20,031 nt of DNA from Egerieenecus merdigallinarum. Its GTDB lineage: Bacteria; Bacillota; Clostridia; Christensenellales; Aristaeellaceae. How positions within the stretch are numbered: the stretch's first letter is position 1; each line of letters opens with the position of its first letter. The position numbers were made by a program, and so were the translations under genes. The stretch covers positions 1 to 20,031 of the forward strand of contig DVHS01000056.1 of the NCBI GenBank assembly GCA_018711985.1, read 5' to 3'. This document shows positions 6,640 to 14,668 of the stretch, in pieces. Below the pieces are notes generated by a model. It was not told the origin of the DNA, did no database searches, and worked only from the letters and a program-made list of their open reading frames with translations.

Positions 6640-7425
6640 TTACTTGCTCACGGGGCGGAACAGTTTGCTGGTCTGCTGGGTTTTCCGTTTGGTCACCGTG
6701 GTTTTCGCCGCGCTCTGCACCTTGTCGGTCACCTGGTTTATCCTGTCCAGCACGTCGGAAACGGTGTCTTTGGTGGTGCTGGACTTGCGGCTTCCGCCCC
6801 CGCCGCTCACCGCAGCGGTCACCGGCGGATACTTGGCATTGAATTCCTGCTGCCAGTTGGCCTGGGCCTGCTCGTCCTGCTGGGCCTGATAGGCCGCGTC
6901 GTTGAGGTATCGCCAGTAATCCAGGGCCTGGGCCTGGGCCGCCTGGTTGGCCTGCACCTGGGCCTGCCATGCGCCGTAGGCGTTGGATTCCAGGCCCTGC
7001 AACCGCTCCAGCTGCTTTTCCAGGGCGGTGCCTTCGTCCTGATAGCGGGCATACGCCGCCGCGTACAGCGCCGGGGCCACATCCTGCATGCCGCTCAGGT
7101 ACTGCTGATAGGCCTGGCTGGCCGCGGTGGTGGCATAGCTGCTGCCGTATCCCCCCGTGAGCCCCGCCGCCGCGCCCAGGGTGTCCTCCATGGCCGCCTT
7201 GCCCTGGCGCTGGTATTGCTCCGCGTACTGCCTGTACAGCGGATCGCCGTTCACGTCATAGGTGAATCCCGGGCGGCTGTCCAGCTGGGCCATCAGCGCG
7301 TCAATCTGCGCCCCGTAGCTGCTCTCGTAGGCTCCCGGCTGCTGTGCCTGGAGCTGCTGCAGCTGCTTTTGCGCCTCCTGGGCCTGGGCATAAAGCTGTT
7401 CCGCCGTTTTCTTTGTCTCTGCCAT
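6640..7425 (-). CDS. Phage virion-associated coiled-coil protein
   Basis: A 261-residue protein, the last gene of the virion cluster. Residues 1-30 are a Gln/Ala-rich coiled coil. A conserved block follows (FTYDVNGDPLYRQYAEQY, DTLGAAAGLTGGYGSSYATT, then QAYQQYL), then a long Gln/Ala-rich helical stretch to about residue 195. The end is a basic, Ser/Lys-rich tail (SGGGGSRKSSTTKD). The DPLYRQY plus GGYGSSYA block is seen repeatedly in Clostridial phage proteins of unknown role. The helical, Gln-rich make-up and position would suit an internal or ejected virion protein; this is inference. GAGGAGA precedes the ATG, and 23 nt separate it from the tail fibre gene. Confidence 0.8.
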   Translation of the reverse strand: MAETKKTAEQLYAQAQEAQKQLQQLQAQQPGAYESSYGAQIDALMAQLDSRPGFTYDVNGDPLYRQYAEQYQRQGKAAMEDTLGAAAGLTGGYGSSYATTAASQAYQQYLSGMQDVAPALYAAAYARYQDEGTALEKQLERLQGLESNAYGAWQAQVQANQAAQAQALDYWRYLNDAAYQAQQDEQAQANWQQEFNAKYPPVTAAVSGGGGSRKSSTTKDTVSDVLDRINQVTDKVQSAAKTTVTKRKTQQTSKLFRPVSK

Positions 7426-7448
7426 TGCTTATGTCTCCTCGCTCTCTG

Positions 7449-8606
7449 TTACGAATCGAAGGTCAGTGCCAGGGAACCGTCCTGCATTTTCTGCCAGGCA
7501 TAGTTGCTCACCCGCAGGCGGTTGGTGATCTCCGCGTCGGAGATGTACAGCCGTCCCGCGCTCACATAGGCCACTTCCGCGCCATGCTCGTCCAGAAAGC
7601 GGATGCGGTCGTTGCGCAGGTTCAGCTCCAGCGCCTCCCCCTGCTTGCCCAGGTGCAGCCCGCTTTCGTCAAAGCGGAAATAGGCGTCGTAGCGCTGCAT
7701 GCCCTCGGCCAGCTCCTCCGTCCGCCCGGTGAGCAGGGTGATGGCTCCATTGGCGGAGATGTTCAGCGACCCGCCCACGTCCGCCGCCAGATGATTGGTG
7801 TGGATAATCCCCGCCGTGGCCTGGGAAGCAAACAGCTCGCTGACGTCCAGGTGCCGGGAGGTGATTTTCCCCACCAGCGCCTCGGAGGCGAAAATCTCGC
7901 TGACGTTCAGGCACTCCGCCGTAATGCCCCCGGCCACGATCTGCTCCGCCGTGATGGTCTTTTCCGTAATGGACCCGCCATCCAGGGTGGATTGGCTCAG
8001 CTCCGTGGTGCCGTTGGCCCGGTTGATCTCGTACATCACCGATTTATCCGTCCCCACCAGGATCAGCCGCTCCACGCTCAGGGTACCCGCGTTGATCTTC
8101 CCCGCGTTCAGGTCCACGATGTTCGCGTCCCCCACCGCCAGGTCCGCCGCAAAGAGCTTGTCCGCCTCCGTGCGGGTGAACAGCGCCGTGTTGGCCGTTA
8201 CGCCCTCCACCTGCGCCCAGCCAATGGTGGCCGCCGCAATCTCCGCCCGGGCAATGGTGGCCACCGCCGCGGTCAGCTCCTTGATCTGCGCCCAGTCGAT
8301 CACCGCTGTGCCCAGGGTCGCGGTGACAATCTTCGCCACCTGCGCCTCCAGGTGCTGGATCTGCGCCGCGCCGATCTTCGCCTTGCCAATCTCCGCCTGG
8401 GCCGCCTTGCTGATCTCCGTGCCCAGCCCCGCAATCCGCTCCGGGGAAATGCCCCCTTCGCTGAAGTTCTCGTCGTCCAGGTGGTTCAGGGTGTAGCGCA
8501 GCTGCTCGGTGAGCTGGAACAGATAACTGCGTATCTTCCGGTTTTCCTCCGTGCCCGCTCCCCCTTCCGCCAGGGCAGGGGGCAGCGAAAGCTGAAATAC
8601 CGCCAT
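7449..8606 (-). CDS. Phage tail fibre / receptor-binding type protein
   Basis: A 385-residue protein. After an N-terminal segment (about 1-60) that may attach to the virion, residues 60-270 are imperfect repeats rich in Ala, Ile, Thr and Gly. Examples are IDWAQIKELTAAVATI and IGWAQVEGVTANTALF, then ITAEQIVAGGITAECLNVSE and HLDVSELFASQATAGII. These suit a fibrous beta-helix or triple-stranded shaft. The C-terminal 110 residues (RYDAYFRFDESGLHLGKQG, then NDRIRFLDEHGAEVAYVSAG and LYISDAEI) resemble the distal parts of prophage tail proteins in Gram-positive phages. It probably contacts the host surface. It begins 14 nt after the propeller-like gene. Confidence 0.82.
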   Translation of the reverse strand: MAVFQLSLPPALAEGGAGTEENRKIRSYLFQLTEQLRYTLNHLDDENFSEGGISPERIAGLGTEISKAAQAEIGKAKIGAAQIQHLEAQVAKIVTATLGTAVIDWAQIKELTAAVATIARAEIAAATIGWAQVEGVTANTALFTRTEADKLFAADLAVGDANIVDLNAGKINAGTLSVERLILVGTDKSVMYEINRANGTTELSQSTLDGGSITEKTITAEQIVAGGITAECLNVSEIFASEALVGKITSRHLDVSELFASQATAGIIHTNHLAADVGGSLNISANGAITLLTGRTEELAEGMQRYDAYFRFDESGLHLGKQGEALELNLRNDRIRFLDEHGAEVAYVSAGRLYISDAEITNRLRVSNYAWQKMQDGSLALTFDS

Positions 8607-8620
8607 GCCTTATTTCCCCC

Positions 8621-10318
8621 TTATCCCGGCAGATAGTCCCGGGCAATGCTGAATATCTCCGCTTCCCCCACCCCTGAAAGGGCCAGGCGGCAGTGGTCGC
8701 ACCGGCGGGGAAACAGGGGAACTTCGATGGTTCCCTTGCCTGTGCCCGTTACCCGCGCCGCTGTGTGCCATTGCTTGTTCGAGTCGTATTGCAGCTGCGC
8801 GGTCATTTCGCTTCCCTCCGCCAGATAGGCGCGGATCATCAGCCGGGTGCAGGTGCGCTTTCCCGCGTCCTTCTGGTTCCAGTCCGCGGTCTCCGCCCGC
8901 CAGCTCACCGCGCCCTCCATAGCCATTCCCCCCGGATGCCCCGTGAGCAGCGTCCCGTTGCGGCTCCATAGCACCTGCTCGGCGCTGTCCGCCATCCAGG
9001 TCTCCTTGTCCGCCCGGGCCATGTGCCGCGCCTGCAAGCCGTCCTCCCGGTGCCATAGTCCCCGGGCGGGATCGTATACCAGCAGCTCGCAGTCCCCGGC
9101 GGCGGCCTGAGCGCAGATCACATAGCGCCCCTTGTCCTCCGCCGCGGACAGCCCCTTGCGCGCCGCCTCGTCCCAGTCCCAGCTCACCCGCACGGGCAGG
9201 CTGCCGTCATAGGCGTAAACCCCGTCCACGCCCTTGTAATACAGCGTGTCGTCCACCTGGCACAGGGTGCGCCAGGCGCCCTGCTCCACCCCCCGGGCCA
9301 GGGTGGAGGTCAGCTGAAAGTCCGCGGGCTTGGTGCCGTAGAGCTTGTGTATCCAGCCTTCCTTGAAAAACAGCGCGTACCCCAGAAAGCTGCACATCCC
9401 CGTGAAGGGCCCGTCCGACCCCACGTTCACCGCGTAGCTGTCCGTGGACACCCCCGCGAATACGTGCCAGTTGGTGGGGTCCCCCAGCTTGCAGGCCAGC
9501 AGCTCCTGGCTGCCTTCCTCCACGCCCCAGAGGCGGTTGTTCAGCTCCGTGGCCAGCACCAGATCCGGCACATCCCGGTCCAGGGTGACCTGTCCTGAAA
9601 TGACCTTCCCCCGGGCCATCAGCCCGGTTACCACCACTTCGTTCTCCGTGGCCTCCTCCAGTAGCAGGATCCCCTCCAGCTCCTCCACCCCCGTGCCGCT
9701 GACGCGCACCCCGTCCCCGGCCCGGAAGCCCGCGCCGATGCCCGTGCCCCGCAGGGCCACCCGCGTGCCGGTGACCTCCGCCCATTGTTCCTGGGCCGCG
9801 CTGTACTGCTTCAGGGTGTGGCTGCGGGTGTCCAGCCAAAGCATGCCGTCCTGGGGCTCCGTGGGCTGCGTGCCGCTCTCCGTTACGCTGCCCAGGGCTG
9901 TCCCGTCCGAAAAGGTGGGGGCCAGGGTCACCCCCGTGAGTGCCACATGATTCTCCAGGGGCGAAAAGCTGTACGTCTCCGTGTCAAAGGCCAGCTTGTC
10001 CGGGAAAATCAGAATCTTCCCGCCCATGCGCACCAGCAGCTTCTCCCCGTCGGTCACCTGGCCGTAGCATGCCCCCTCGTAAAAGAAATCCGTCCCGTCC
10101 ACAAAGCATAGCTGCGCCCCGCCCAGCATGCCGTTGATCTTCGTCAGCTTCCGCACCCGTCCCCGGGGGGAGCGGGAGGCCAGCAGCGGATACCCCGCCC
10201 CCGTCATGTTTTCCATGGCCGCGAACTCGTTTTCCGCCGCCCCCGGCCGCCGGTTCAGCCCGCGGAACTCGCGCTGCATCTCCCGCTTTGCCTTGCTTCC
10301 CGTCAAAAATGGCAGCAT
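8621..10318 (-). CDS. Large phage tail / nozzle-like structural protein
   Basis: A 565-residue protein with no signal peptide or membrane helix. The N-terminal part (ENEFAAMENMTGAGYPLL, then SRSPRGRVRKLTKINGM) followed by many short beta-strand repeats (LCFVDGTDFFYEG, LWGVEEGSQELLACKL, YALFFKEGWIHKLYG, TLYYKGVDGVYAYDG, ELLVYDPARGLWHRED) looks like a beta-propeller. That architecture is known for tail nozzle or tubular proteins of short-tailed phages (T7 gp12-like, P22 gp10-like). Residues 130-230 look like an inserted beta domain. The C-terminal 80 residues form a beta-sandwich-like region. The assignment to the tail tip is by architecture and by its place between connector and fibre genes. 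AAAGGAGG precedes the ATG. Confidence 0.75.
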   Translation of the reverse strand: MLPFLTGSKAKREMQREFRGLNRRPGAAENEFAAMENMTGAGYPLLASRSPRGRVRKLTKINGMLGGAQLCFVDGTDFFYEGACYGQVTDGEKLLVRMGGKILIFPDKLAFDTETYSFSPLENHVALTGVTLAPTFSDGTALGSVTESGTQPTEPQDGMLWLDTRSHTLKQYSAAQEQWAEVTGTRVALRGTGIGAGFRAGDGVRVSGTGVEELEGILLLEEATENEVVVTGLMARGKVISGQVTLDRDVPDLVLATELNNRLWGVEEGSQELLACKLGDPTNWHVFAGVSTDSYAVNVGSDGPFTGMCSFLGYALFFKEGWIHKLYGTKPADFQLTSTLARGVEQGAWRTLCQVDDTLYYKGVDGVYAYDGSLPVRVSWDWDEAARKGLSAAEDKGRYVICAQAAAGDCELLVYDPARGLWHREDGLQARHMARADKETWMADSAEQVLWSRNGTLLTGHPGGMAMEGAVSWRAETADWNQKDAGKRTCTRLMIRAYLAEGSEMTAQLQYDSNKQWHTAARVTGTGKGTIEVPLFPRRCDHCRLALSGVGEAEIFSIARDYLPG

Positions 10319-10348
10319 CGCGCCTCCTTTCCCGCGGGCCTCCCCGCG

Positions 10349-10717
10349 TCACATCTGAATTTTCCTGCCGTCCTTCCAGGCCGCGTTCCGGCTTGTGTCG
10401 GCCCGGTACGCGGCATAGGTCTCCTCAAAGAGCGCGGCAAACTGGTTGTAGCGCTCCGTCTCCCCGTTCCATAGCGCTACCCGGGCCATCAGGTAGTGTA
10501 TGTACATCAGGTCGTAGGGCTCCTCCGCCAGCAGGGCCGTGGTCTCCGCCGTCTCCTGGGTGTAGTCGGGGACCGCTTCCGCCGCTCCCTCCCGCCCCTG
10601 CCATACCTCCCGCAGGATGCGCCCGTCCAGCCGGCTCAGCTCCCGCAAAAGCTGCTTCGGGTCGTAGGGGTGAGGCTTCAGGGCGCTTACCGTATCCAAG
10701 GCCTCCTTCACCGTCAT
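10349..10717 (-). CDS. Small phage head-tail connector-type protein
   Basis: A 122-residue, mostly helical protein: EALDTVSALKPHPYD, LLRELSRLDGRI, YDLMYIHYLMARVALWNGE, then YNQFAALFEETYAAYR. Size, helix content and position after the capsid gene and before the tail gene are those of gp6/adaptor-like connector proteins, but no motif settles it. The phrase PYDLMYIHYLMARVAL is a pattern common in such phage adaptor-position genes. GGAGGAAA lies just upstream of the ATG, and only 12 nt separate it from the stop of the previous gene, so translation may be coupled. Confidence 0.78.
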   Translation of the reverse strand: MTVKEALDTVSALKPHPYDPKQLLRELSRLDGRILREVWQGREGAAEAVPDYTQETAETTALLAEEPYDLMYIHYLMARVALWNGETERYNQFAALFEETYAAYRADTSRNAAWKDGRKIQM

Positions 10718-10729
10718 GGCCTTTCCTCC

Positions 10730-10948
10730 TTAGCTGCGGGCGGCGTAGGCGCTTTCCAGGCGCTCCATCAGCTCCGCGGTGCGCCGGTCCTGGGCCTCGG
10801 AATGCTCCAGCACCTCCGCCACGCACGCCGGTACCTCCACTTCCACGCCCCGCACGATCTGAAACGTCCGCCCGTTCACCGCCACGAATACATCGTCCTT
10901 GTACTGCCCGTTGTCCTTGAACAGCTTCAGCTTCACCATCTTCTCCAT
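10730..10948 (-). CDS. Small phage structural-cluster protein, 72 residues
   Basis: A short protein starting MEKMVKLKLFKDNGQYKD. The N-terminal 45 residues look like a beta-rich domain (DVFVAVNGRTFQIVRGVEVEVP) and the last 27 are helical and charged. It directly follows the major capsid gene, where similar short proteins occur in many Firmicute phages; its role is unknown. AGGAGG sits 7 nt before ATG 10948, which decides the start over the second Met. Confidence 0.8.
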   Translation of the reverse strand: MEKMVKLKLFKDNGQYKDDVFVAVNGRTFQIVRGVEVEVPACVAEVLEHSEAQDRRTAELMERLESAYAARS

Positions 10949-10979
10949 GGATGTCCCTCCTTCACGCTTTTCCCTGAGG

Positions 10980-11012
10980 GGGGAGAGGCGCCCGCCCGGA
11001 GCGCCTTTCCCC
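10980..11012 (-). other. Hairpin after the major capsid gene
   Basis: GGGG-AG-AGGCGC (10980-10991) pairs with GCGCCT-TT-CCCC (11001-11012) immediately past the capsid stop codon. There is no U-tract. It may stabilise the 3' end of an abundant capsid message or act as a partial terminator that lowers expression of the following genes. Confidence 0.4.
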
Positions 11013-11020
11013 GCGTTGCC

Positions 11021-12013
11021 TTAGTTCGCCGCCACTTCGCTGGAGTAGCTGGAGCAGCTCTCGATGCGCACCATGTACTCCTCCACCAGGCGCTTGGCCG
11101 CCTTGGTGGCCTTCCAGCCGCAGGCGCTGCGCTGGTTCAGCGGATCCTCCCCGTAGCCCAGCTGCTTGACGATGTGCTCCAGTCCGCCGCCCTCGATCAT
11201 GGTGTCGCCATAGGCGTGGGCGCCCAGCACCAGCGTGGCGAACACCGCCAGCCCGGAGGGGCAGGTGTCGTCCTTCCAGATCTTCGCCTCCGTGGAGGAT
11301 ACGAAGCGCACGCTGCCCAGCTTGCCGATCTCGCCGTCGTAGATGGCCTTGGGGTCGGCGTACTTGTGCACGTCGATCCACTCGCTGTTGCGCATCAGGT
11401 CATAGGCCGCGTAGGGGTGGATAATGGCCACATAGCTGTCGTCGATGTAGTCGGCGTTCATGGCCGAGAGCTGTGCCGCCGCCTTGAAGAACAGCTCCGG
11501 GGTCAGCACCGCGGTCTTGTCCAGCTGGGTGCGGCTGGTCACCTCCGTGGCCTGGCCGTTTGCCTGCTTGGGTGCATAGATCACGTTGGTGCCTCCGCAC
11601 AGCTCCTCGCGGATTACCGTGTCCAGGGTGCGGCCCGCCTGGCTGCCCAGGAGCTTGGTGGCCTGCACGATGTTGTTGTCCACCGCGGTCAGCTGCAGCA
11701 TGTCGCTCATCTGAATCCAGTCGCCATACTGCTTCAGCGGGCAGGTGATGGTGGTCACCGTCAGGCTGTTGCCCGCGGGGGTTACGCCCTCGGTCAGGGG
11801 CGTGAGCGCCTTGCCCAGGATGGAATACTTGCGGAACTCGATCTGCTTGCCGCTTCCCTGGGGAATGGGGTAGCTGTCCCCGAAGCGCCCGTGCACCAGC
11901 TTGGGCTCCGCCAGGTCGATCAGCCGCTTCTCGTAAAAGGTTTTCATCTCCGCGGACAGTCCCGGAGTTTCCGTGGTCTGGGTGGCAAAGAGCTGCAAGC
12001 GCAGCTTCAACAT
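11021..12013 (-). CDS. Major capsid protein, N4-gp56 family
   Basis: A 330-residue protein (332 if the ATG at 12019 is used). GGAAGG is spaced 6 nt from ATG 12013 but touches ATG 12019, so 12013 is preferred. The body carries the pattern of the N4-gp56 family: KQIEFRKYSILGKALTPLTEG, then GNSLTVTTITCPLKQYGDW and IQMSDML, an HPYAAYDLMR segment, and GSVRFVSSTEAKIW near the C-terminal third. This family has the HK97 fold and forms the icosahedral shell. A 147-nt gap upstream, unusually long for this cluster, contains a GGCGCG/CGCGCC hairpin (12057-12072) and may hold expression signals for the most abundant product. Confidence 0.93.
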   Translation of the reverse strand: MLKLRLQLFATQTTETPGLSAEMKTFYEKRLIDLAEPKLVHGRFGDSYPIPQGSGKQIEFRKYSILGKALTPLTEGVTPAGNSLTVTTITCPLKQYGDWIQMSDMLQLTAVDNNIVQATKLLGSQAGRTLDTVIREELCGGTNVIYAPKQANGQATEVTSRTQLDKTAVLTPELFFKAAAQLSAMNADYIDDSYVAIIHPYAAYDLMRNSEWIDVHKYADPKAIYDGEIGKLGSVRFVSSTEAKIWKDDTCPSGLAVFATLVLGAHAYGDTMIEGGGLEHIVKQLGYGEDPLNQRSACGWKATKAAKRLVEEYMVRIESCSSYSSEVAAN

Positions 12014-12166
12014 GGGCATCCTTCCTTTCCCGTCTCGTGGTTTTTCCTTCGCGCACGGCGCGGCAACGCGCCTGCGTCCCGGGTTCCGGCTCCTTCCCCG
12101 CCCGCTCCCGCAGGCCCTGGAAGAACATCCCCCGGCTTACGCCCGGCCCGCCGCTTGGCCGCAGGC

Positions 12167-12826
12167 TTATATCACAATGCGCTCACCGCGCAGCGCGCGC
12201 CGCTCCAGCTCCTCCCGCTGGCTCCTGCTGGTCTCACGCATGCTGGGCCGCGTGGGCGCCGCGCCCCGCTCCAGCATGCCGCCCTCCCGGGGCCGGGCCT
12301 GCCGCTGCATTAAGCTCCGGGCCGTCAGCTCCCGTACATGGGCCGCCGTGGCCTCCATGGCCGCCAGCATCAGTTCATCCCGGTGGGCCAGGGACCAGGC
12401 CTGCTCCACCGTCAGCCCCCGGCGCAAAAGCCCCGTGAAGTCCTCCTCCTGCATTGCCTCCCGCAGGTCAAAGCCCGGGTATCTTTCCCCCAGGCCCGAG
12501 GCCTCCTCCAGCCACTGGCGCATGGTCTGGCAGGCCGCCCATTCCCGAAGGGCCTCCCGGCGCTCCCGGGCGCCCGCCTCCTTTTCCAATAGCGCCGTCA
12601 GCCCCTCCGCGTCCGCCGGGTCCAGCCCGCGATCCGCGCAGAGCTTCTCCACCGCCGGCAGCCACTGCGCCCATTGCTCTTCCTTCTGCCGGTGCTCCGC
12701 AAAGCGCCGGTCCATCAGCTGCTGTACCTTCCGGGTGAAGTCCCCGTGGTACCGTCCCGCGATCAGCTCCTCAAAGCTCTCCGGCTCCTGCTCTCCCAGG
12801 GTTTCCCGCATCATCTGCTCATCCAT
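12167..12826 (-). CDS. Putative phage scaffold protein
   Basis: A 219-residue protein, highly charged, helical and free of cysteine clusters apart from scattered residues. It lies between portal and major capsid genes, the classic place of the scaffold that guides procapsid assembly and then leaves. Charged helical stretches (RKVQQLMDRRFAEHRQKEEQ, KEAGARERREALREWAACQ) and a basic C-terminal tail (SRSQREELERRALRGER) agree with that. AAAGGAG is 7 nt before ATG 12826. The longer frame upstream overlaps the portal gene and is not coding. The scaffold role rests on position and composition. Confidence 0.75.
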   Translation of the reverse strand: MDEQMMRETLGEQEPESFEELIAGRYHGDFTRKVQQLMDRRFAEHRQKEEQWAQWLPAVEKLCADRGLDPADAEGLTALLEKEAGARERREALREWAACQTMRQWLEEASGLGERYPGFDLREAMQEEDFTGLLRRGLTVEQAWSLAHRDELMLAAMEATAAHVRELTARSLMQRQARPREGGMLERGAAPTRPSMRETSRSQREELERRALRGERIVI

Positions 12827-12839
12827 GGCTCTGCTCCTT

Positions 12840-14648
12840 TCACTTGGGGGTCGCCTGCCCCGCCGCCGTTTCCGCCGCCTGCTTGCTCTGCGTGTCCTGC
12901 TGCTCCGGCTGCTCCTGCGGGGTGGGGGAGTCCGTTTGCACCTGCTGAGCCACCGCCGGGGCAATGGTGGTGCCCTTCATCCGGTCCACCACCTGGCCCA
13001 GCTGTTGCAGCCGCCCCTTGAGCTCCTCCACCTGCCGCTGCAGTCCGCCCTGTTCCTCCAGGCGCGCCAGGAGCATGTTCTTGCCCTCAAAGTCCATCAT
13101 CTCCAGGCAGCTGCGGGCCTGGTCCGCCATCTCCGGCCGGAACAGCCCCATGCCGAACAGCTCCTTGGCCAGCTCGTTCTGCACAATTTTGTTGTAGGGA
13201 CTGGCCTTCTGGCTGCGCAGCTTGATGTCATACACGGGCCGGGCCTGTCCCATCTCCTGGCCGAACACGTTCCCCAGCGCCCGGGGCTTCAGCCCCCCGT
13301 TGTCAAAGCGCAGGAAGCGCATCCCCCCCTGACCCATGATGCGGAAATACCGCGGCACGTCGTAAAACTGCCGGATCAGCTCCACGCACAGCTCGCAGAT
13401 CCGGGTGAAGGCCCGATAGCTCCCCTGGATCATGTCCCGGCTGAGCTTGGACCCCGCCTCCTGCAGGGCCGCAATGGCCGTCCCCGCGGTTACGCCCCCG
13501 GTCACCCCGCCCTGGGTGAAGTCCCTTACGCCGCTGGTCTCCTTCATCTCGTTGATCTTCCCCTCCAGCAGCGTGGTGTATAGCCCGCTCAGGGGCTGCA
13601 CCGTAATCTCCCGGATGGCGTCCTCGCTCAGGTTCCCCGCCACGTGCACAAAGTCGTTGCGCCAGTCCGCGAATTCCCCTTCGCTCACCGCCCCGTCCTG
13701 GCGGATGAAAAACCGCTTCTTCCCCGCCAACAGCGCGTTTTTCAGCAGCGCCTGGTTCAGCCGGTCAATGTAGGTCTGGCAGTCCTTGAGCACGTCGATG
13801 TACCCAAACCCCGCCGGGGAATCCTCCACCGGGAACAGCGGGTCCAGCACAAAGGGATACTCCCCGTGCTCGTAAAATCCCATCTTGGCATACGCCGGCT
13901 CGTTTTCCGAGGCGAAGATCACCTGATCCTCCACAAACCGGCAGTAGTGCAGCACCGTGCGGTTGCCCTGCCTGCGGCGGTAGTACCAGTCCACCACCAC
14001 CGCCTTGTTCCCCGTCTCCACCTGGTCGTCGTGGACGTACCGGGTCACGTCCAGTCCCGGGGTGCTCCCCCTCAGCTCCAGGAAGGGATACCGCGCCTGC
14101 AGCTCCTCCCGGTCCTCCAGCATGGTGTAAAACACATTTCGACTGTCCTGCAGCCGCCGGATGCCCGGCTCCCAGAACAGCTGCAACAGGTCAATCCGCC
14201 CCAGGGCCACGTCCCCCAGGCCGCCCGCCGCGTCCGGGTCCCAGAATACCCCCGCTGCCCCCGTGCCCGCCTTGAGCTTGTACCACCACATGTCCGAGTA
14301 CAGCTGCTCCATCCCGCCCTGCTCCAGGATCACCGGCAATACCTGGGACAGCGTCTCCGCGGCCCCCCGGTCGCCCTCCTCCCGGGGCAGCACCACCGGC
14401 TCGGGCCGGTTGTCCATGGCGTCCGCGTGCTTGTTCAGAATGGTGTTGAACAGCCACGCGCTCACCGGTTCCACCGTCTCCCGGGGATCATGGAGGTTCA
14501 TCTGCTGCCAGTGGCGCAGCTTCCACCACTGCTCGTTGGCCACAATGCGCCGCTCCAGGGCGCTCTTGCCGTTTTTGTACTCCCGCAGGGTCTGCGCCGC
14601 CTGCAATACTTCGTCCCGCCCGATGGGCGGAGCCTCCCGCTTGTCCAT
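12840..14648 (-). CDS. Phage portal protein
   Basis: A 602-residue protein that forms the dodecameric DNA channel at one capsid vertex. Matching features are the N-terminal helical region (RRIVANEQWWKLRHWQQMN), SAWLFNTILNKHADAMDN and the region around DMWWYKLKAGTGAAGVFWD. A central part follows with KDCQTYIDRLNQALLKNALL and SGVRDFTQGGVTGGVTAGTA, and the C-terminal stem helices end in a coiled coil (LARLEEQGGLQRQVEELKGR). The tail is disordered, Gln/Pro-rich. The size and arrangement are like the larger P22-type portals of short-tailed phages. It directly follows the terminase gene with a 20-nt gap. Confidence 0.92.
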   Translation of the reverse strand: MDKREAPPIGRDEVLQAAQTLREYKNGKSALERRIVANEQWWKLRHWQQMNLHDPRETVEPVSAWLFNTILNKHADAMDNRPEPVVLPREEGDRGAAETLSQVLPVILEQGGMEQLYSDMWWYKLKAGTGAAGVFWDPDAAGGLGDVALGRIDLLQLFWEPGIRRLQDSRNVFYTMLEDREELQARYPFLELRGSTPGLDVTRYVHDDQVETGNKAVVVDWYYRRRQGNRTVLHYCRFVEDQVIFASENEPAYAKMGFYEHGEYPFVLDPLFPVEDSPAGFGYIDVLKDCQTYIDRLNQALLKNALLAGKKRFFIRQDGAVSEGEFADWRNDFVHVAGNLSEDAIREITVQPLSGLYTTLLEGKINEMKETSGVRDFTQGGVTGGVTAGTAIAALQEAGSKLSRDMIQGSYRAFTRICELCVELIRQFYDVPRYFRIMGQGGMRFLRFDNGGLKPRALGNVFGQEMGQARPVYDIKLRSQKASPYNKIVQNELAKELFGMGLFRPEMADQARSCLEMMDFEGKNMLLARLEEQGGLQRQVEELKGRLQQLGQVVDRMKGTTIAPAVAQQVQTDSPTPQEQPEQQDTQSKQAAETAAGQATPK

Positions 14649-14668
14649 GGTTCACGCCTCCTTGTGGG

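Noticed and set aside
7449..8606. CRISPR-like or tandem DNA repeats in the tail fibre gene
   Set aside because: The repeats are at protein level, imperfect and in frame, typical of a fibre shaft; there are no regular spacers.
6100..8636. Plus-strand frames of 467 and 430 residues
   Set aside because: They are complements of the tail fibre and virion protein genes, with no ribosome binding site or recognisable motif.
10496..12313. 605-residue open frame on the plus strand
   Set aside because: It lies opposite the capsid, connector and scaffold-like genes, has low-complexity composition and no domain pattern.
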